From positions 44,790,279 through 44,854,278 of the forward strand of contig CM043970.1 in assembly GCA_014529385.2 (NCBI GenBank): a DNA stretch of 64,000 nucleotides, given 5' to 3'. Positions 9,601 through 21,900 of the stretch are shown here, one piece after another. The position numbers and the translations under genes were made by a program. This DNA is from Adiantum capillus-veneris (lineage: Eukaryota; Streptophyta; Polypodiopsida; Polypodiales; Pteridaceae). How positions within the stretch are numbered: position 1 is the stretch's first letter; the number at the start of each line of letters is the position of its first letter. The notes under the pieces are model-generated. The model saw only the letters and a program-made list of their open reading frames with translations, was not told the origin of the DNA and ran no database searches.

Positions 9601-9824
9601 TGAGGCGGTCCGGGGCGGGCAACAAGAGAGACGACCTCTAAACACCCCTCAAGGCTCCCGTGCTGCTCAATTGGGGCTGGGGCAACCACAAGCACAACAC
9701 AACAACAAACCCACAGCCAAACCCAAACAAGATAGGGGCACCACCTAGTTATGGTATGCGAACTAGGACGCAAGAGAGATTTTGGCACAACCAAGAAGAT
9801 GCACCTCAGTGGGGGCACCAAAAT
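9601..9824 (-). repeat. 224-bp tandem duplication of the LTR end plus primer-binding site
   Basis: 9601-9804 repeats 9825-10028 (the 3' end of the LTR on the minus strand) with only a few differences, followed by another copy of the PBS. The element therefore reads LTR - PBS - last ~204 bp of LTR - PBS - leader. Element B has a single PBS, so the duplication belongs to this copy or its recent lineage. Confidence 0.85.
9806..9820 (-). other. Primer-binding site of element A
   Basis: Minus strand TGGTGCCCCCACTGA begins a few bases after the LTR end CCTCA. The identical motif follows the 5' LTR of element B (58701-58715). By position and the leading TGG (complement of tRNA CCA) this is the tRNA primer site. 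The tRNA is not identified. Confidence 0.75.
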
Positions 9825-10826
9825 TGAGGCGGTCCGGGGCGGGCAACAAGAGAGACGACCTCTAAACACCCCTCAAGGCTCCCGTGCTGCTCAATTGGGG
9901 CTGGGGCAAACACAAACACAACACAACAACAAACCCACAGCCAAACCCAAACAAGATAGGGGCACCACCTAGTTATGGTATGCGAACTAGCACGCAAGAG
10001 AGATTTTGGCACAACCAAGAAGATGCTCCACACAACACACACAAGCAACCTCACACCAAGACACACATGAAATGGACCAGAGAGAGCTAGAGCAAAGGGA
10101 AGAGAGAGAGGAAAGGATCTTGCGTAATACCTTATTTGTGACTTGCAAATGGAGATGATTCGTTATGATGCTATCATAGAACTTGTACAAAACTCACTCA
10201 ATGCTTAGTGATTGCTAAACATTGCCAAAACACACACACACTGTCTTAGGGTGTGGGAGACCTCTCACCACAATACCCTCTTACAATGGACAAAAAAATG
10301 GCAATGAAAAACACACTAAAACACTTTCTAAAATCAAGATCAACCGATAAAAACTCAAAATACACAAGTCACCTTGAATTCACCAAATGGAAGGACGAAG
10401 ATTTGAACATCGAATCACGCCTTTGATGCACCAAACCTCAATTTATTGATGATGAAGGAGCATATACAATAGTGGTTTTGAGATTTGTGGAACTCACGCT
10501 CTCTCACTTACAATGTGTAGCTTGAAGGCTTCTCTCACACCAAGAGTGAAGCTCACAAGTGGTTGCTACACCTAAGTCTGTACTCACGCATAGAGTGTTG
10601 GGGTGCTATGTGAGGTATTGGAGGTTGTTTTACAAGAAGGAAAGGGGCCTATTTATAGGTTGGAGACCCCTCATTAAGATTATTGGAAATCCTAATTTAC
10701 AAGCTAACAAATCAGGATTATGATTTTTTTGAATATCAAAACATTGCGGGCCTTCTTTGTCTGCTTGAGTCATGGGTGTGGGCTCAAAAGAGAGCATTAT
10801 TGATGGTAGATAAAGTGAAAGTAAGT

Positions 10827-10878
<52 letters not shown>

Positions 10879-12465
10879 ACTATACACATGTCTTGAGGCT
10901 AGGTGTCTTTTATGGTTAGGTCAATGGCTATTTTGTGTTAGTATGTTAGTGGTTAGTAATCACTAGAAAGTTAATGTTACATTTACAATGGGTAGAATGA
11001 GGTGGATGGTTGAATGAAGTGAGCAAATCCTTGTGATGGTGAAGCTTGAAGATGTTTTGGACTTACTTGTGTAGGTTCTCAAAATGACTATCGATCTTCT
11101 TCTTCGTCTTCTCTTCTTTACGCCACCGCTGCCAAGGTTGATTATCGTGATGAAAATGGTAATTTCATTGATGAGATCTCTTGATTTGCAGAGGTTAATC
11201 ATGGTACACATGCTGAATTTATGTATATATATAAGGGTTAAGATGGATTTGTACTTTGGAGATAATAGAGAGAGGCATAGAGATGGTGTATGTATGTAGA
11301 GGTTCATAAAAGAACTATAGGGATGAGAGAGAAGGGTAATGGTGAAGAGGGTGGGAGAAGCCATGGAAATTGCAGGTTTGAGTGAGGGAAGGAGAGGGAG
11401 GGATGTGTAAGAGTGAGTAGGTGTGTGGAAGGGTGAGAGAAGACTAAGGGCTACTTGTGAGAAAAGTGGGCAGACTGGGGTCCACTCAAAAACTCATAGC
11501 TCACCGCTGATAGCTCTCAAAATCATGAAAAAATTTGAGGTGATTATTCAGAGTGTGTGCTACATTTTCTCTTTTGACCACCGCTCCAAATTCGGAGTGG
11601 AGATAGGTGCCAAAATTCTCACCAAAAAGCCTGTTTTTTATGCCTGCAAAAGTCTTTTAGTGGCCCCCTCCTTTGTTGAATTTGTACAATGCATCCAAGA
11701 GTGAGCCCCTCCTTTGTCATATTATAATACAAAGCATCCAAGTTGCCCTTGACCCATGTATGGAGGAGGATTATTGGTGAATAAAGAAATATATACATGG
11801 TGGGACTAGTGTATGGACTATTCATGGACTTTAGCTCAATGAGCACATGGTGTTAGAATAATGAGTAAAAATAATAATAAAAATATGGAGGAGTTATGGA
11901 TATGGAAAGATATTGGAATCATATGATATGGTCCCTCCTTGAATTATTTTGGGTGAAAGAGGAAAAGGTATGCAAGTAAATAATATAATAAACGTAACCA
12001 ATGAGTAGAAATTAATTTTTTGTTTTCACGAGGGTGAGGGTGAAAATGTGGTAGTGATTTGTATAAAGAAAAAATATGAGGTTAGAGTATGTACATATTG
12101 GCAAAAAATATAATTATGGTGTAAGAGGATGAAAGAAGGTGTACATAGGTTTAATAAAACACACACCTAAGTAGAATATTTAAATAAAATACCAAAATAA
12201 TTATAAAAAATCCCTATATTTAGGCCATATATACAATGAAATATTTACACACAAAGAGGCCATAATATACTTTTTTTTTTTTTTTTGGCTCAACTAGCCC
12301 TGTGACTAGCTAGCTGAGGGTTTTTAAGAAGATATGGGAAAAGCCCCCTAACTCACACACGCCTATGTACAGTGAAATGGTAGGGATAGCCATAGCGTTT
12401 GGGTGAATTTGGTAGAGTGGAGTAACTTAGTATGGCAATTATGGAGAGCCGAAAAACGGCTATCA
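9825..12465 (-). mobile_element. 5' LTR of element A (2641 bp)
   Basis: On the minus strand it runs from TGATAGCCG (12465) to CGCCTCA (9825), with TG...CA ends. It matches 1433-3713 over its first ~2.27 kb. It carries a TATA box (10648-10659), a GA microsatellite and several short meaningless ORFs. Its outer end lies inside a family C LTR, right at the start codon of a small ORF (GCTAT followed by GA in intact copies). The expected target duplication cannot be checked because the other flank is deleted. Confidence 0.92.
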
Positions 12466-12682
12466 ATAGCAAGATAACTACGCTTACGTCAAAAGAAAAA
12501 TTATAGTCTATGAGAGGTAGTATGATGGGATCCGGTGATAGAAGAATTTCATTGAGCCTTTCAGGGCCAAAGAGAAACACTATACGTTGTTGAAAGTGTA
12601 TTTTACGGCTAATCCATACGTTAATTCTAATAGATTGTACAGAGTGAAAGCGATAGAAATGATCATCATGTGGGTTATTCAT
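12353..12682 (-). pseudogene. Small LTR ORF b interrupted by element A (fused 109-codon frame)
   Basis: The first ~72 codons (MNNPHDDHFYRF ... SFDVSVVILL) match the intact ORF at 63273-63491. The frame then runs into element A's LTR because A inserted exactly at the ORF's stop/next-start overlap. The C-terminal 37 codons are LTR sequence and have no coding meaning. Confidence 0.7.
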
Positions 12683-12878
12683 CTAGGATAGTATGTGAGA
12701 AATGTATATATGAGAGAAGTGAAGAGATGAGAATTTTCCCTCCCAAGCCCTATTCTTGCCCGTAGACAATAAGGATACTGCGGGGAGAGATGTACCTGTA
12801 GCAAAGAGAACTTAAAATTTGTAGAGAGGATGAATTACTAAGAGTGAGAGAGATAGATTTGGTTAAGGAGATGAGATT

Positions 12879-12912
<34 letters not shown>

Positions 12913-14095
12913 ATATATATATGTCGGATTAGAGATGAAAAAGAAAACAATAAGAAATCAAGAAAACATCAATGTAGAACACATCTTACTTGACAAACCC
13001 TTCGGCACCATTATTGATGGAGAGAGAAGAAGAGGGGAGCACTCCACTTTGATTGATACGCCAAGTACAACACCTTCTTTGATTAGAGTTGATCTTCCAA
13101 GGATAGCGTACAAGAATGGCTTGTCTTCCTCTAGGAGAAAGTGTAGGCTTGGGTTTATGTTAATGGGGCTAAGTACAATTAGGCATTACTACTCACTCCC
13201 TCAAGAATTCCTCTCATCAATGGCTTGAATGCTTGAGTTCTTTCCAAGGAAGAAGAGGTCCCCTTTTATAGGTGAAGGGAACCCCCAAGGGTTTACACAA
13301 GAAGATAGGAGCCAGTGTGAACATGAATTGGAAAAGTTGGAAATGAGCTGTCCTTGCATGATGTGGGCAGACTGGGGTACAGTATTTTGATCATATCTCC
13401 TCAACCGTGGCTCCAAATAAAAAAGTAAAAATATAGAAAAAAACTTCAGCTCATTAGCTACGATTTTCATTTTAAAATCGTTTTCCAATTCGGATTGGAA
13501 TCTTGTGTAAAAAATTCATCAAAATAGGGTCCATTTATGGCAGCAAAAGTCTTCATGTGGTCTCCTTAGCTTAGACTTTCATTTAATTCCAAAGGACACC
13601 TCATGCCATATGAAAGCATGACATTGCTCCTTGACAAAGTTTTGTAATCATGCTTGCAATAATGCATTAAAATAAGTGTATCTTTGAAATCATGCCACCT
13701 AGTGTCCCACTAGGATTTGATTCTCTCCTAGTAGCTATTTAAAAAGAAATATAAGAAAAGTATAAAAAATACATAGAATATATATATATTGGAGTTTACC
13801 CTAGATATAGGATCTAGCTAGGGTGTGAGATGATAATGAAATAGTAGAAATAAAGAATCAATGCGTTTTGCCCCAAGTTAAAGAGGCGGAGCTATTGATG
13901 CTTTTCCCATAGTATTTTCTGATGGTAAAGTAAGGATATGTTACCCTTGAGAAAAATAATAGGATGAGATAGAAGGCTTATTATTATACTTAAACATGCA
14001 TATGTACACTATAGGAAATATAATTATGTATCTAAAAAAATACAAGATAGATCTTGTAGCATGCGTTCCCACTATGTACGTGTCACAGCACGACA
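12466..14095 (-). mobile_element. Partial LTR of family C, split by element A
   Basis: Matches the 3' LTR of element C (about 46640-48309) in the same orientation, from the TGTCGTGCTG end at 14095 to the point where element A interrupts it. It has a TATA box (13261-13272, minus strand CCTATAAAAGGG) and a (TA)n tract at 12881-12922. The remaining ~400 bp of the LTR are gone, presumably in the deletion that ends at 1432. It is either a solo LTR or the remnant of a full element; no internal sequence remains. Confidence 0.85.
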
Positions 14096-15608
14096 ACGTC
14101 TACCCTCTCCATGTTCATAACCTGAAAATCCAAGGATGTGGAATAACCTTGTACTTCCAACAAAACAACTCGGACTTGAGTATCCCAGATTTTGGTATCA
14201 TGTCCATTCATCATTGCTACCTTGTAGTGGTGGGTACTCGGAGTTTGAGGCAATTTGAGTTTTTTCACCAATCCATGATTGATGAAATTGTGAGTAGCAT
14301 CATCATCTACCAAGATGTGCACCTTGTGTCCTTGCAGAGATCCATGCATACGTACTAACTCATGTGGTCCGAAGGTCTGTTGCCACATGGAAGCTGTGAG
14401 ACAGCATTCATGCAACACCTCGGTGTGTGTTACTTCCACTGTAGAGAATCGTGAGGAAGACTCAAGAGGTAGCAGTTGCACCGTGTGCACTGCTTTCTCC
14501 TTGCCATGAGCAACAGATTTCCCCTTGGGACAATCCTTTTTGCCATGACCGCTTCCTAAACATTGAAAACATAATTTCTCTTTCTTAGCTTTATCAAAGT
14601 CCTTAGGAGAGAGAGGACCTCTGGACCCCTTGGGTTTTTTAATTGCTTCCGAATTGGCTACTGTAAATTTCCTTTTATTGTGCCCATACTGTGTGCGTGT
14701 ATTACCATGTGTATTAGCAGGCATGTGAGTATTATGTGCTTTCTTTTCATCTAGATCATCGTGAATATGTGCTTTCACTATGGCTTCCTCAAGTGTTTTA
14801 GGGTCTTGGGTCTTAAGCTCTGGTGTCAGACCACGTATAAATCCCCGTACTTGCTGAAAGTTATCTAAGCCTTCCAACTTAAGGAAAACATCCTGATAGT
14901 GAGATATATATTCAGGTAATGATGGGTATTGGCGCATGGAACACGTGTCCCAAGCCGTCCAATTCCGATCTGCCTCATTTGTAGGCAAAAATTCTTTGCG
15001 AAACATAGCTTCTAAAGCTGCCCAACTCTGTGGTATGATATTCTTCTCCTTCAGAGACATCCACCATTTGTAGGCCTTGCCTTCCAGAGTTAAGCTCGTT
15101 TGGAGTGATCTAATTGCGTCTGGAGTACGTCATAAGGCGTGAATTCCATCCCACTTGCTGAGAAAGATATTCACTGCATCCTTATTGCGGTCTCGGTCTT
15201 CTCCCTTAAAAGTCGGTGATTTGGTGTTTTTCAACAACTCATCCACCTCTTTTGCAGTGAGAGTGTGCAAAGTATCAGTAGTTGGACCTTGTCCTTGATT
15301 AGAAGGGCCTTGCCCCTGTGTAGCAACGTGCTCATGCCTGTTCGTGTCAGCAGGACCCTTGGACTGCTGTTGCATTAATTGGATCACTAATGTGGATAAT
15401 TTAGTGACGTTTTTATTTAAAGATTAATTTTTTTTTCCAAGACTGATATGCGTGTCTGAAGTGCACGAAATTCTTGAATGTCGAGCAATTCATCACCTAC
15501 CGTTGCGTCGCGGGCACTCTCCGTGAGAGCATCCGGCCGCAAGCCATCATGGATAGGATCAGGCGTATTTTTCTTGAAATCAAAAGTCATATTGATATCT
15601 GAATCCAT
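14096..15608 (-). pseudogene. Element E gag and protease (broken)
   Basis: Starts MDSDINMTFDFKK (15608). It continues with a coiled segment (LQTRISVLEKK), a low-complexity stretch, then capsid (KWDGIHAL ... LTLEGKAYKWW ... FRKEFLP ... FIRGLTPELK), a zinc knuckle CFQCLGSGHGKKDC, and a retropepsin segment HILVDDDATHNFI, ending VDVVVL. The expected protease triad is D-S/T-G-A; here it reads DDDA, so the active site is altered. It is broken by a frame change at an A9 run near 15430 and an in-frame TGA near 15128, and is cut off by the LTR at 14095. Confidence 0.88.
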
Positions 15609-16380
15609 GGCAACACAGTGCAGTGAAAGGAATAGTCAGAAAAATACCTGATATTGAGAGCACTGCAAAGGTTAATTAGCCTTGCTAATCTATTGAAATC
15701 GATATTGTCCAAGTTGAAATCGATCCCAAATGTTAGCCATGTAGGGAATCCTTAACCCGTTGTAGCTGAATCGAGTATGGGTAGAATTTCTTTTGACCGC
15801 AATCAAATTTGAGAAATAACGTCGCTTCTGCCTCCTTTGGAGACGCTTTATTAATTCTTTGATTTTTTGCAGGTAGTACGCAGGAAATTGGTGTGGGTGT
15901 GTGTACTTGCCGGCCCTGCCTTCGATCCCCTCGAATCTATGCTTACTAACTCTGGAGGTCAGAGCTCCTTGCTTGATGCGGGGTGTCTATCACCCCTCGT
16001 ATCAATAAAGTCCTAAGGCCAAAGGCCTTAGGCATTTTGAGTGTGAATCCAAAGATTCACAATCGGAATAGCCAGCAGCAATAGCGCGCAAGGAATTGTT
16101 GAGAGAGATGGTGGTCGCTACAATGCGAAGCGGGCTTCGGCCCTGGGTCGAGCTTTGCTCCTTAGCCCAGCTCGATGCCGTAGAGCTCGCAAGGGCGCAA
16201 TTTGGTGCAGGGCACAATTTGGCCGCTTCCCCTCGCAAGAGGTGTTTCCCACACCGTTGTCTTCCTCATCCTCCTCACAGGGGGTGAGCTCCACGGCCTC
16301 CTTGACCCTCACATGCAAAAGCATGCAAGAATTGTGTGACTCTCCAACACCACGGCTGTGCCCTTCCCAAAATTAGAAAC
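15609..16380 (-). other. Leader of element E
   Basis: Sequence between the primer site and the gag start. No coding signal was found; it becomes GC-rich towards 16100-16300. It is unusually long (about 770 bp) for a retrotransposon leader and may contain an intron or an older insertion; I cannot tell which. Confidence 0.5.
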
Positions 16381-16396
16381 CTTGCTCTTGATACCA
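16381..16396 (-). other. Primer-binding site of element E (initiator tRNA-Met type)
   Basis: Minus strand TGGTATCAAGAGCAAG, the familiar plant PBS complementary to initiator tRNA-Met with one extra A. It lies one base from the LTR end GTCTAACA. Confidence 0.8.
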
Positions 16397-16397
16397 A

Positions 16398-16598
16398 TGT
16401 TAGACAAGGGGAACTAGAACCTAGGAATCCACCTCCCAACCACCCACTATATAGCATGGCTCCTAGCCCTTTTCCCTAGTTGGACTTCCTTTCCACACTG
16501 CCTAGCCCGGCCTTGCCCTTGTCTAGTCCAGCCTTGCCGTTGTCCTGACACCACCCCCATCACCAGTCGCTCCTGCACGCCTTGTGTCTTTTAACAAC
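16398..16598 (-). mobile_element. 5' LTR of element E (outer boundary uncertain)
   Basis: The inner end is clear: on the plus strand TGTTAGAC directly after the PBS. A minus-strand TATATAG lies near 16450. A possible outer end TTTTAACA at about 16597 would give a 200-bp LTR with matched TGTTA/TAACA ends. The LTR could instead extend through the microsatellite towards 17 kb; the 3' LTR is outside the window, so I cannot decide. Confidence 0.45.
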
Positions 16599-16637
16599 GC
16601 AGTTCGTGCCTACTCCTTATGCATGGAGATTTCATCC

Positions 16638-16745
<108 letters not shown>

Positions 16746-17020
16746 AGATCCCCAATTTTTGGGTCTCTTCTAAAAATAAGAAAAATAACTTTCAATATTT
16801 GTTTCATTGAATTTTGATTGAAGATACGTGATTGACAGTATTGGAAAGTCATAGTTATGTCAGGATATTATTGTGTGGCATAGTGTAGCTACGGTTTCCA
16901 TTAGTTGGCCAAATATTGCTCGGATGGTCAATTTGATGTAAAAATTGAATGGTAAGTGGGAGAGTTGACCACCAAAAAGCAAAGGCTTGTTTTTAGGAAA
17001 GAAAGAGTCTTTTTAGAAAA

Positions 17021-18098
17021 GAGAGGAGGAGCTTAACTTAGAGCTCTTGTTGAACCCTAGCCTGCTCTATTGCTCGACAGCTCTAGGAAGTCTGCATGAG
17101 CGGGGAGGCTCCGGTTGGGTCTGTCCAGGGGTTGAGGATGCAAGGGCAGGTTGGGGAGACTCCAAAGGTGGTGGATTGGCTCGCGCGAGGTGCGGTTCTG
17201 CTGTGCAAAGAGTCAGAGGACGCTCTGGGAGGGGGGCACTTGGTGGCTCGTGCTGGATCTCGTCGGGGTCTTCGACAACCAAGTGATTTTGGCGCACAGG
17301 AGAGACAGCCCCTCCCGCCTCCTTCTGGGAGGACAAAGGGTTGCCAGCTCCTTTCGAAGTCCTCCTTGCAGGTGCTACACTCAGTGGTAGTGGGCATTTC
17401 ATCCTGTGGCTTCAAAGCAGGTTCCGCATGGTGTTTTGCACAATGGGACTTAGCGTCTAGTGTTGTGGCTGAGTTGCATGGTCCGGTTTGGTGCTTGGCC
17501 CGCCTCAAAGGCCAGGTGTGATGGGTTCTCTGGCGGTTGTTTGGCTTGTCTGGCTCTGATCCGAAATAGGGGAGGAGAGGTTATTGGTTCTGATCGTGCC
17601 TGGTGTTGATTTTAGTATCTGGGTTCTAGAGTCAGCTGGTGTAGCTTCTGTTCTCGGCATCTTGGAGCTTGTTTGCAGACGAATGTTGTTTTATTAGTGC
17701 TCGGTGCTTAGTTGTTGTCTAGTTCTACTTTTTTGCTGGCTTTGGCCTCGAGAAGCACTTTGGGGACTGGTGACAGCAGTTCCATAGTGGTGGCACCCTA
17801 ATGGTCCAGGCGGGTTTTGGGGACTTGGGGCCCCACCCCCTTCTTCTTCGAGTATATGTTACCTCATGGTGGTCGAGGGTGGCTCCCTAATCATCCAATG
17901 TATCTTCCTTTGGATCTGCTTGTACTGGATGATGGTTGATCTTGTTGCTACTGGTTGTATTTAGCTTCCGTGGCTCGTGGTGAGCATGTACTTTCATGTA
18001 TTTTTTTTGGGTTATCTAATATATTCACTCACTTATTGTGGGTTCTGCTAAAAAAAGAAAGAAAAAAAAAGAGAGGAGGAGCTTAGTTTAGAGCTCTT
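17021..18098 (+). mobile_element. Poly-A-tailed retroposon with 28-bp target-site duplication
   Basis: The 28 bases at 17021-17048 (GAGAGGAGGAGCTTAACTTA plus GAGCTCTT) recur at 18071-18098 with two mismatches. The right copy is preceded by an A-rich tail (about 18051-18070, AAAAAAAGAAAGAAAAAAAAA type). The 1-kb insert between is GC-richer than its surroundings and has no decisive ORF; open frames near 17096-17521 exist on both strands. A 5'-truncated LINE 3' end or a large SINE/processed transcript both fit. Confidence 0.75.
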
Positions 18099-18942
18099 TT
18101 CTTGGAAGCCAAGCTTCTAATTAGAGTCTCTAAATTGCGCATCAAAATCCGTGACCACCAAAATAAATATTTTTTTTTTGAAAGTTGCGAACATGCACGA
18201 ACTTGTCTCTCTTTGCTCACTCTATTCTTGACTTGTGCTTTTGGCCTTGAGAGCCTAATATATAAAGACATCTCTTCTTTCACTTTTAGACACACAGATA
18301 CACTCTAAAACGCGGAAGCTCTCAAATTTTGATACTTTCGAGCTAGAGTTAATCGACTCCTGTGAGTCTAAGAGCAATCAACTGCCAAAAGTGCTTTGGC
18401 AAAAGTAGTCTTTTCAAACTCGAGTAAGAGTAATTATATTAATCAACACCAGGATCTGCGAAGAGATAGTTCTTAGAGACCAAGACGACATGGAGTCAAG
18501 TCGAGTCGAGAGTTCAAATGCACCAGAATCAAAGCTAACTAGTAGCAATAGCAACACATGCACAACATAGAAAATTTTACAGCTATATGGCTACAATGGA
18601 GATAAAGTTTTATATACAGATTTGGAAGGCCATAGGAATCTTATGATTGGCAAAAGCAGCATAGGAGCCACGATCCTATTGTTCAGACTAAATATAGATT
18701 CAGAGAACTCCCAGATGTTCACAGACTTTAGTGGAGCTAGGTATTGTAAGCTCAAAGAGAGGTGCATATAGAAGTGCAAAAGATGGATCCAGCTAGTTAT
18801 CCAAAAACCTGCACAAGCCCGCAGAGCATCCATTTAGTGCATATGCAATCAAGATCGTTGTACATGGATTACATTGGTCAAATCTACAATCGAGAGCCAG
18901 TAAAGGAAGATCCAACAAATCAGTCAATTTAAGCCAATCTAA
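18099..18942. other. AT-rich region with a possible promoter
   Basis: No gene is supported. A plus-strand TATATAAAG (about 18258-18266) followed by a C/T-rich stretch could be the promoter of the degenerate element downstream. Nothing else was recognised. Confidence 0.3.
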
Positions 18943-21900
18943 TTGGAGAACCTAGTCAAAGACAGTATAAAGGTCAGGATGCAAGTAGTCTATAGCATGA
19001 TGCTTAGTGTTTTAAAAGAAGATGCCGACAACTTGGCGACTATAGAAGCTGAAACTTCTCAGCTAGAGCTTGACATGATAGAACCAAATGAAATACCATC
19101 AGTCATGGCGTATTACTCAGATTGTGGAAGAAAAAGTGAACATTTTTATGAAGATTATCCAAGAAATCTAGACAACAAGGACACATCAAGCATGGAGAAA
19201 ATTGGAAACGTGAATCTTGATTTATCAACGGAAGGTCAAAAAGAGTGTAAGGTTTGCAAATGATTCTACATCCATTGTCACAAGTGTGCAATCATTCACG
19301 AGTATAAGGGACACATTAAACAGAATGATATCAGCATTGTATGGTACACATAATTCATATGCACACTATGTAGACCAAAAAGGGCAATGATACAAAAAAG
19401 GATCAACCACTGTTTGAATGGCCCACATCCCATATGATAGAAGTGCGTCCAATGATAGATCAGAAAGGATGGTTTATTTTAGAGGATAGAAACTATCATA
19501 GCCCATCCTCTCTGGAGTTGAAGGATGCTACCTGAGTGAACCCAAAAATTTGTTCAGAGCTAAACTCTCCTCCATCGAAAATCAAGCTTCGACGTTGTGA
19601 ACAAACGAGCATATACTTTGACCAAAATAGTCATAGATATAGACGAGAGTCTAGCATCTATGATGTCTTGGGTCCTGAAACTACATAAGATAATATCATA
19701 GGAGACCCATGGGATAGAAAATATCAGAGCAAAGATAATGCTATCTACAGCTTGACTTGGGGAATAATTTGTCATGTTTCACGGAGATACATAGAAAACT
19801 GTGCAGAAGGTTTATAGATGCCAAACATCAACAATGCTACCCAAAGTGTACCTTCACAATCCCAAAAGGTGAGACTAAACCAAAGCCAAACAATTTTGAA
19901 CTCTCATAATGGAGTAGGCTATAGTGATCACCCTAGGAAGGGGGGAAGCTGTAAATCCATCAAGTGCAGCTCTAGTACCAGGAAATGCTACAACAATTAT
20001 TAGAAGCCCTAGAACTTCTAGCCAACAGACCTCTTCAAAGCAGAAACCATTGAAGGATCATATGGTTATTGAAAGTTTTCAATTGACCCAGATTCTATCA
20101 GAGTCTACAGATGAATGCTTCTATTGAGATCATCAGGGACAAAAGTTTCAACTTATCTCTACAAGTCAAGAGTCAAAATCCGACAAATCCCATAGTGCTC
20201 AAGCAATTGCATGAGACCAAGATTGCATATGCATATCGAGATGCAAATGAAAATGATTCTCAAAAAGTTCATGACCTTGTACAAACCCCTAAGGATGTTA
20301 AACTTTAAGTCAAAGATTATCTGAAGATGATGCAAGGCCTCAAGCTACCAGGACACGTGATAAATATGTAAAAATCAACTAAAAAGACTCACAAAACTAC
20401 ACAAAGGTCACCACCAAAATCTCCTCCGAAGAGACAAATTTTGCCAGAAAGTACAGTGGATCTTCTAAGGTCAAAAGTTACTCAAATGCAGGCAGACAAT
20501 GCTCAACAGTTGCAAAAAAGGTGCAGTATTACAACAAAACGAGTCAACATCAATGGAAGCAGGTGATCAAGACAAAGCCAATGTAGAAAAAGTTCAAACC
20601 ACGGACACTGCCACAACAAAAGCAATCAGTACAAAAAAAGATCCTAAGATGATCAAGTGCAACATTGTTGGTGAGAATGAATAAAAACTCTCAAGTGAAG
20701 TAAAGTTAAATTTTTAGCTAAATAAGAACCTCATGTATTTTCACACTTGAAAAAAATGTGACCAACGACAGCTAGAAGATGCTCCTGAATTCATGAGCAT
20801 ATCTGGAAACAAACAAGCAGAATGCTAAGGAATAATCTCCACCGCCATTCAAATAGGTCCACACATCATCATAGCTCAATTTCATGTGGTAACAAAAAAG
20901 GATGTACCAGATAACATCATATTGGGAATGCCATTGGCCCAAAAGGTCCTAGAGATACAGAGTTCAATGAAGATGTAGCTGTCAAAGCAAACAAAGAATG
21001 AAGATCAAGACTGGTCACTTGTGGATGACAACACAAAGTCCTGAAGCACAGTGAAAATGGAGACTAATGCCAAAGCAAAGCTTATTGAAGATGATTCATC
21101 TCCATCGGACATAACCTTAGAAGAGCTTAAAGCAGATCAGGCATCAAGAAGTGTAGATCAAACAGAAACCACGGAAGCTATCGAGCAGAGAATGCCACCA
21201 AGACAAGAAGTAAAGAAGATCAAAATAGCGAACACCCAGGAAACAATAGGAAGTTCAAAGATCAATCAGTCATTTCCATCTGAATCAACCGATGTAAGTC
21301 AGATTGGAAAACAAAGTCTCAAGCCACCCTCCATAGAGACACAGTTAGATCAAGATGAGACCATGGAAAAAGCAGGATAGAGATCTTCAATAGAACCAAC
21401 AATGAGAGTAGCTATAGTTCTCAACAATACAATTGGAGAGAGTTTCAGATGAAATTCTCTACTGGATAAATAAGCAAAGTGCAAAATGGTTGCAGACAAC
21501 ATCCAGAGCATTCTAGAGATTACTTAGAGTAAGCCAGATAATAGAGAAATCATGGGTAAGGCTACAAGTAAAAAAGAAATGGTTGTTACTCTTAGCATCC
21601 AACAATATGAAGGACAAGTAAAATTTCAGATGAAGCCTTCAAAGGAAATGCTTGCAGATGTCATCCTTGGACATCAGTGGTTAGACCAGAACAAAGCATA
21701 CAAAGAGGACATAATGCTATTACTTTCTTTTCTAAGTGGTAGCAATAAACAGTTACATATACCATTAATGATAGATTCAAAGTTGCAAAAGTCACAAGAA
21801 TCAACGTCAAATATTGCAGACAAAGGTAAAGACAGAGTGTACCTTCCATCAATTAGCACGAAAGGTGTGACATCATATGCTTCTACATCAAACAACCCTC

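Noticed and set aside
9528-10190. ORFs in LTR ends with repeated cysteine/leucine content (also at 53.5 and 58.7 kb)
   Set aside because: They recur only because the LTR recurs, change with every indel and have no recognisable domain.
17047-17530. Overlapping ORFs of 111-141 codons on both strands
   Set aside because: GC-rich retroposon sequence; no motif, and open frames on both strands are expected by composition.
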